A DNA stretch of 64,000 nt, taken from assembly GCA_047975265.1 (NCBI GenBank), contig JBKEDE010000030.1:1-64000 (forward strand). Direction: 5' to 3'. Made by a program: the position numbers and the translations under genes. Origin of the DNA: UJ101 sp047975265 (GTDB taxonomy: Bacteria > Bacteroidota > Bacteroidia > Flavobacteriales > UJ101). The notes beneath the pieces are model-generated. The model was not told the DNA's origin, searched no databases, and saw only the letters and a list, made by a program, of their open reading frames with translations. Positions 60,714 through 64,000 of the stretch are shown here, piece after piece (the first letter of the stretch is position 1; each line of letters begins with the position of its first letter).

Positions 60714-61702
60714 TAATTTAATTCTAATAATGTTTGAAATACTTTAAGCCCTTTTTTGTCGTACAAAGATTGTTCTGCCTGCTCTTTACAGATATCCAAA
60801 GAAGCATGGGTAATGGTTTGAAGGGCAAAAGCAGCATTAGCTGTAACCACTTCATTTTGAGCAGGAGTGCCTTTTCCTTCTAAAAGGTTCTTAAAGATTT
60901 TGGCATTGGCTTCAATACTGTTACCTCCTTTAATATCGGTTTGTTTTAGTTTTTTAAACGGAAGTTCTGCTATTTTATAAAGATTTTCACCTTTATTTTC
61001 ATAAATTTTAAAGTTTTCTGTTAATGAAATTTCATCATAACCATCTAAAGTATAAATGATTTTATAGTTTTTAGATGATTCCTGAAAAATAAAATGATAC
61101 AAGCGGGCTAACTCCAAATTAAAAACACCAACCATTTGATTTTGAGGCTGGGCAGGATTAACCAAAGGACCTAACATATTAAAAAAGGTTTTTACTTGTA
61201 AGTTTTTTCGAATAGAACCGACTGTTTTCATGGCAGGATGAAAAAGAGGGGCATGCAAAAAACAGATTCCTACTTTTTCTAATTGTTTCTTGAGTTTTGC
61301 TTCATCATTTGAAAACGAATACCCAAAATATTCCAATATATTAGAAGAACCGGAAACAGACGAAACACCGTAATTACCATGCTTAGCAACTTTTTGACCG
61401 GTTCCGGCTACAACAAAAGAAGTTAGAGTAGAAATATTAAATGTATCTTTCCCGTCACCTCCCGTTCCACATAAATCAATGGCGTTAAATTCAGATAAAT
61501 CAATTGGGATACAAAGCTCCAGTAAAGCATCTTTAAACCCTTTCAATTCATCTAATGTAATACTCCTCATATTAAAAATGGTTAGAAATGAAGTTGTTTG
61601 AAAATTATTGAATTTTCCTTGTGCCAAATCAATTAATATGCTTTTGGCCTCGGCTTCTGATAAGGTATTATGTTGGTATAAATGTTGTAAAATATCTCTC
61701 AT
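60713..61702 (-). CDS. trpD: Anthranilate phosphoribosyltransferase
   Basis: This 329-residue enzyme has the phosphoribosyl-binding block DLCGTGGDGKDTFNISTLTS (about residues 77-96), KHGNYGVSSVSGSSNILEYFG and FLHAPLFHPAMK. It transfers PRPP to anthranilate, the second step. It is the first gene of the trpD-C-(META)-F run. No trpE, trpG, trpA or trpB is in the window, although they usually flank these genes in Bacteroidota. Confidence 0.96.
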   Translation of the reverse strand: MRDILQHLYQHNTLSEAEAKSILIDLAQGKFNNFQTTSFLTIFNMRSITLDELKGFKDALLELCIPIDLSEFNAIDLCGTGGDGKDTFNISTLTSFVVAGTGQKVAKHGNYGVSSVSGSSNILEYFGYSFSNDEAKLKKQLEKVGICFLHAPLFHPAMKTVGSIRKNLQVKTFFNMLGPLVNPAQPQNQMVGVFNLELARLYHFIFQESSKNYKIIYTLDGYDEISLTENFKIYENKGENLYKIAELPFKKLKQTDIKGGNSIEANAKIFKNLLEGKGTPAQNEVVTANAAFALQTITHASLDICKEQAEQSLYDKKGLKVFQTLLELN

Positions 61703-61892
61703 GATTATTCTTATAGAAGACTAAAGTAGTTAAGTTCTTATCAAAAATCAAGGATAAGAAAGAATAATTTTAAAAATTAAGAGTATAGAGATTATTGTAT
61801 TGTAATTAGACTTGTATAAGTTGTAATTTATATCTTTTTCAAGATGATTTATTATAAAAACGATAAAATTTTATAATAAATCAAAAAAAATA

Positions 61893-63461
61893 ATGTTTTC
61901 GAGGTGTTGTTTCATAAAATTTCTGTTTGTACTAAGCACAACTGTGTTTCTTTGTATTTATTTACAATCTCAAGAAGTAGAGTGGCAAAAGAGTTTGGGA
62001 GGTTTTCAGGAAGAATACCTTTTTGATGCAATTTCTACTCCGGATTATGGTTATATTTTGGCATGGAGTTCAGTTTCTTCAAAAAGTGGAAACAAAGAAC
62101 TTACTTCGTACGGAAATCTGGATTATTGGATTTGGAAGATGAATGAAAACGGAGAACTTGACTGGGAAAAAAAACTTAGGAGGCTCCGGTAATGACTTTC
62201 TTCAAAGCATCCGTTATACCTCTGACGGAGGCTATATTCTCGGAGGTTCATCAGATTCTCCTGTTAATAAAGTAAAAAAAGATGCTTGTAGGGGAAAACA
62301 AGATTATTGGGTAGTCAAGCTGGATGCATCGGGTGAAATTCAATGGCAAAAAACCTTAGGAGGTACAGAAGACGATCGTTTGGTGGTTATTCGCCCCCTT
62401 AAAGACCATCAAGGGTATATCTTGGGAGGTACGTCAAGTTCTTCTGCTTCTAATGAAAAAAAGAAGCTACACGAGGAAACACGGATTATTGGATTATTCA
62501 ATTGGATGCATCAGGAAAGATTCAGTGGCAAAAAACCTTGGGAGGGAATTATAACGATGAGTTAAAAGGTGTAGAAGTTCTACCTGATAACAAAGGATAT
62601 ATTGTTTACGGATATTCCAATTCGGAAGAAGCTACCGGCGATAAAAAAGCCCAAAACTTAAGAGAAGGCGATGCTTGGCTGATTCATTTAACCCAAGAGG
62701 GTAAAATCCTTTGGCAACAAACGTATGGAGGTATTGGAGATGACGTTCCGGTACAGATCCAAATTACCCAAGACGGAGATTATCTGTTATTGAGTTACAG
62801 CAACAGTAATATAGAAGAAGGAACGGATTATCAACTGACGAAAATAGACGACTTAGGAGTCGTAAAGTTTGACAAAACCTATAATATGGGGCTTACAGAT
62901 ATTGCCACAGGACTTACCAAAGGTAAAGACCATACCTATTTAATTAGCGGTTATACACAAACAAGTTATGAAAATACCGAAGGAGAAGAGACTAAAGGTA
63001 TTGAAGATTATGTGGTTATTAAAGTAGATACTCAAGGAAATAAATTGTGGGAAAAACAATTGGGAGGTAAAGACTCTGACCGATTACTTAATACCTTACA
63101 AACACGCGACGGAGGATATTTGCTTTCAGGAACTTCAAGATCAGAAGCTACCGGAGATAAAAACGGGTTGAAAGATTATTGGATTGTAAAACTTAAAGAT
63201 CAACCGGTAGAGAAAGTAGAAGAAAACCGAAGCATTCAGCTTTATCCGGTGCCTACAGAGCGGTATGTTACCATAGTTACTCCGTATGATTTTAAAACAG
63301 GAAGTGCTTTGATTTATGATTATGCCGGACGAATCTTACAAAAAAGAGAGCTAAAAAACCGAATGGAAGTCCTGGATTTACATTTTTTAAGCAATGGTGT
63401 TTACCTTGTTAAAATACAAAATGAGAAAGAAGAAGTCTCAAAGAAAATTGTGAAAAAATAA
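61893..63461 (+). pseudogene. T9SS repeat protein with two opposite poly-A frameshifts
   Basis: A signal peptide is followed by seven repeats of about 60-70 residues with the pattern WQKxLGGxxxDxL...DGGYILGG...DYWxxKLD, then a C-terminal type A sorting domain (IQLYPVPTERYVTIVTPYDF to VSKKIVKK). The frame is 0 to about 62174, then +1 to about 62462, then 0 again. The first slip is at an 8-A run (62167-62174), where 7 A would keep DWEKNLGGSG; the second at a 7-A run (62456-62462), where 8 A would keep NEKKEATRGN. With both fixed the gene is about 520 codons. It may be phase-variable, transcriptionally slipped, decayed or mis-sequenced. A TATCTTTT near 61831 may be part of its promoter. Confidence 0.8.
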
Positions 63462-63498
63462 ATCCAAATCAAAAATTTTAATTTTCGGAAAGAGTTAA

Positions 63499-63858
63499 AT
63501 GGATTTTAAAATAACAAAAAGAAACTTCATGAATTATCTTGTAGTGTTTATAATACTTATAGCAATTACAATATTCATTACTGGGTATTTTGTGTCAAAA
63601 TCCACAGTATATGATTGCTCTTTTTTTGGAAAAATAGTGGATATAAGATATGGTACTAGAGATATTAGTTCAGCCGTAATTAAGTTTAACGGAACTAACA
63701 AGTTTAATAAAAGTATTAGTTTTAAAGTGCCTGCAAACAGCCGTAATGAGTTACAAAAAGGGGATTCTATTTTCAAACCTATGTTTTCAAATAAAGCCTA
63801 CTTATATAGAAAAGAGGGTGTAAATTATACTTTGAGCTTAATTTTAGAGGTAAAATGA
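63499..63858 (+). CDS. Small membrane-anchored protein, unrecognised
   Basis: This 119-residue protein has one membrane helix (about residues 13-33, VVFIILIAITIFITGYFV) and a beta-type tail of about 80 residues containing YDCSFFGKIVDIRYGTRDIS and NEMs of Lys and Asn. No domain recognised. It begins 37 bases after the T9SS protein and overlaps the next gene start (ATGATG over TGA), so the two are translationally coupled. Confidence 0.55.
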   Translation: MDFKITKRNFMNYLVVFIILIAITIFITGYFVSKSTVYDCSFFGKIVDIRYGTRDISSAVIKFNGTNKFNKSISFKVPANSRNELQKGDSIFKPMFSNKAYLYRKEGVNYTLSLILEVK

Positions 63859-64000
63859 TGAATAAGATGAAATTTTTATTAGGAATATTTTTGTCTGTTT
63901 TATTTATGCCTACAGGTTGTAACGTTAATACAGTACATAAAAATGAAGATAGTGAAAAAGAAAAGGTAGAATTAGTGTTGAATCAATTTTATCAGTTCAT
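63855..64000 (+). CDS. Start of a lipoprotein gene, cut by the window edge
   Basis: ATGATGAATAAGATG overlaps the previous stop. The first 48 residues give a lipoprotein signal ending LFMPTGC and then a polar segment rich in Glu and Lys (NEDSEKEKVELVLNQFYQF). Such a start, with VLNQFY, resembles DUF3828-type NTF2-like lipoproteins, but too little is present to say. Confidence 0.6.
   Translation, partial: MMNKMKFLLGIFLSVLFMPTGCNVNTVHKNEDSEKEKVELVLNQFYQF

Overview
This window is a low-GC stretch (by eye roughly one third G+C) of a Flavobacteriia-type Bacteroidota chromosome. The evidence for that is a type IX secretion C-terminal sorting domain, a TonB-dependent receptor with a carboxypeptidase-like N-terminal domain, promoters of the TTTG / TAnnTTTG kind, almost no Shine-Dalgarno sequences, and flavobacterial gene clusters such as parA-parB-DUF5683-dapB-lepB-wbqC. 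I do not name a genus. No rRNA, tRNA, CRISPR array or prophage was seen.

Layout. 1-250: the 3' end of an IS4-type transposase and a leftward terminator. 274-2154: Zn-ribbon-like coiled-coil protein and Nif3. 2423-8674: MoxR / DUF58 / DUF4350 / DUF4129 / SpoIIM-like / RDD membrane cluster. 8702-10764: TRIC channel, Nudix hydrolase, acyltransferase. 10829-19323: surface protein, Mpl, ApbE, LptF/G-type permease, Tgt, polyprenyl synthase. 19421-26394: a decayed TetR regulator followed by a TolC-adaptor-RND efflux operon and a small orphan gene. 26712-29288: B12-dependent ribonucleotide reductase. 29371-39185: a leftward urease locus, ureA-B-C, an outer-membrane barrel, ureE-F-G-D, a NicO/HupE-like transporter, a urea channel and a TonB receptor. 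39186-40240: about 1 kb with little coding content. 40241-42388: pssA, an exonuclease and two small proteins. 42404-42655: IS3-type remnant. 42689-51622: ClC channel, subtilase, WbqC, signal peptidase I, DapB, DUF5683, ParB, ParA. 51748-53732: FecCD-type ABC transporter. 53788-54110: a 42/84-bp minisatellite. 54148-57832: lpxK, recG and an RNA methyltransferase with an in-frame stop. 57822-61702: lipoprotein, OsmC, and trpF / META lipoprotein / trpC / trpD. 61893-64000: a T9SS repeat protein with two compensating poly-A frameshifts and the start of another small operon.

The most coherent system is the urease locus. It encodes the enzyme, its nickel chaperones, a urea channel, a candidate nickel permease, a TonB receptor and an unexplained outer-membrane protein in one direction, so uptake across both membranes and use of urea and nickel appear to be encoded together. 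The efflux operon has lost its probable repressor. The window also holds several decaying or slipped genes (TetR relic, TrmH-like gene, T9SS protein, IS remnants). I did not find a clearly new defence or toxin system. The best candidates for something undescribed are the barrel protein and perfect palindrome inside the urease operon, the 42-bp repeat family with a second copy 51 kb away, and the opposite-sign poly-A slips in the T9SS protein.
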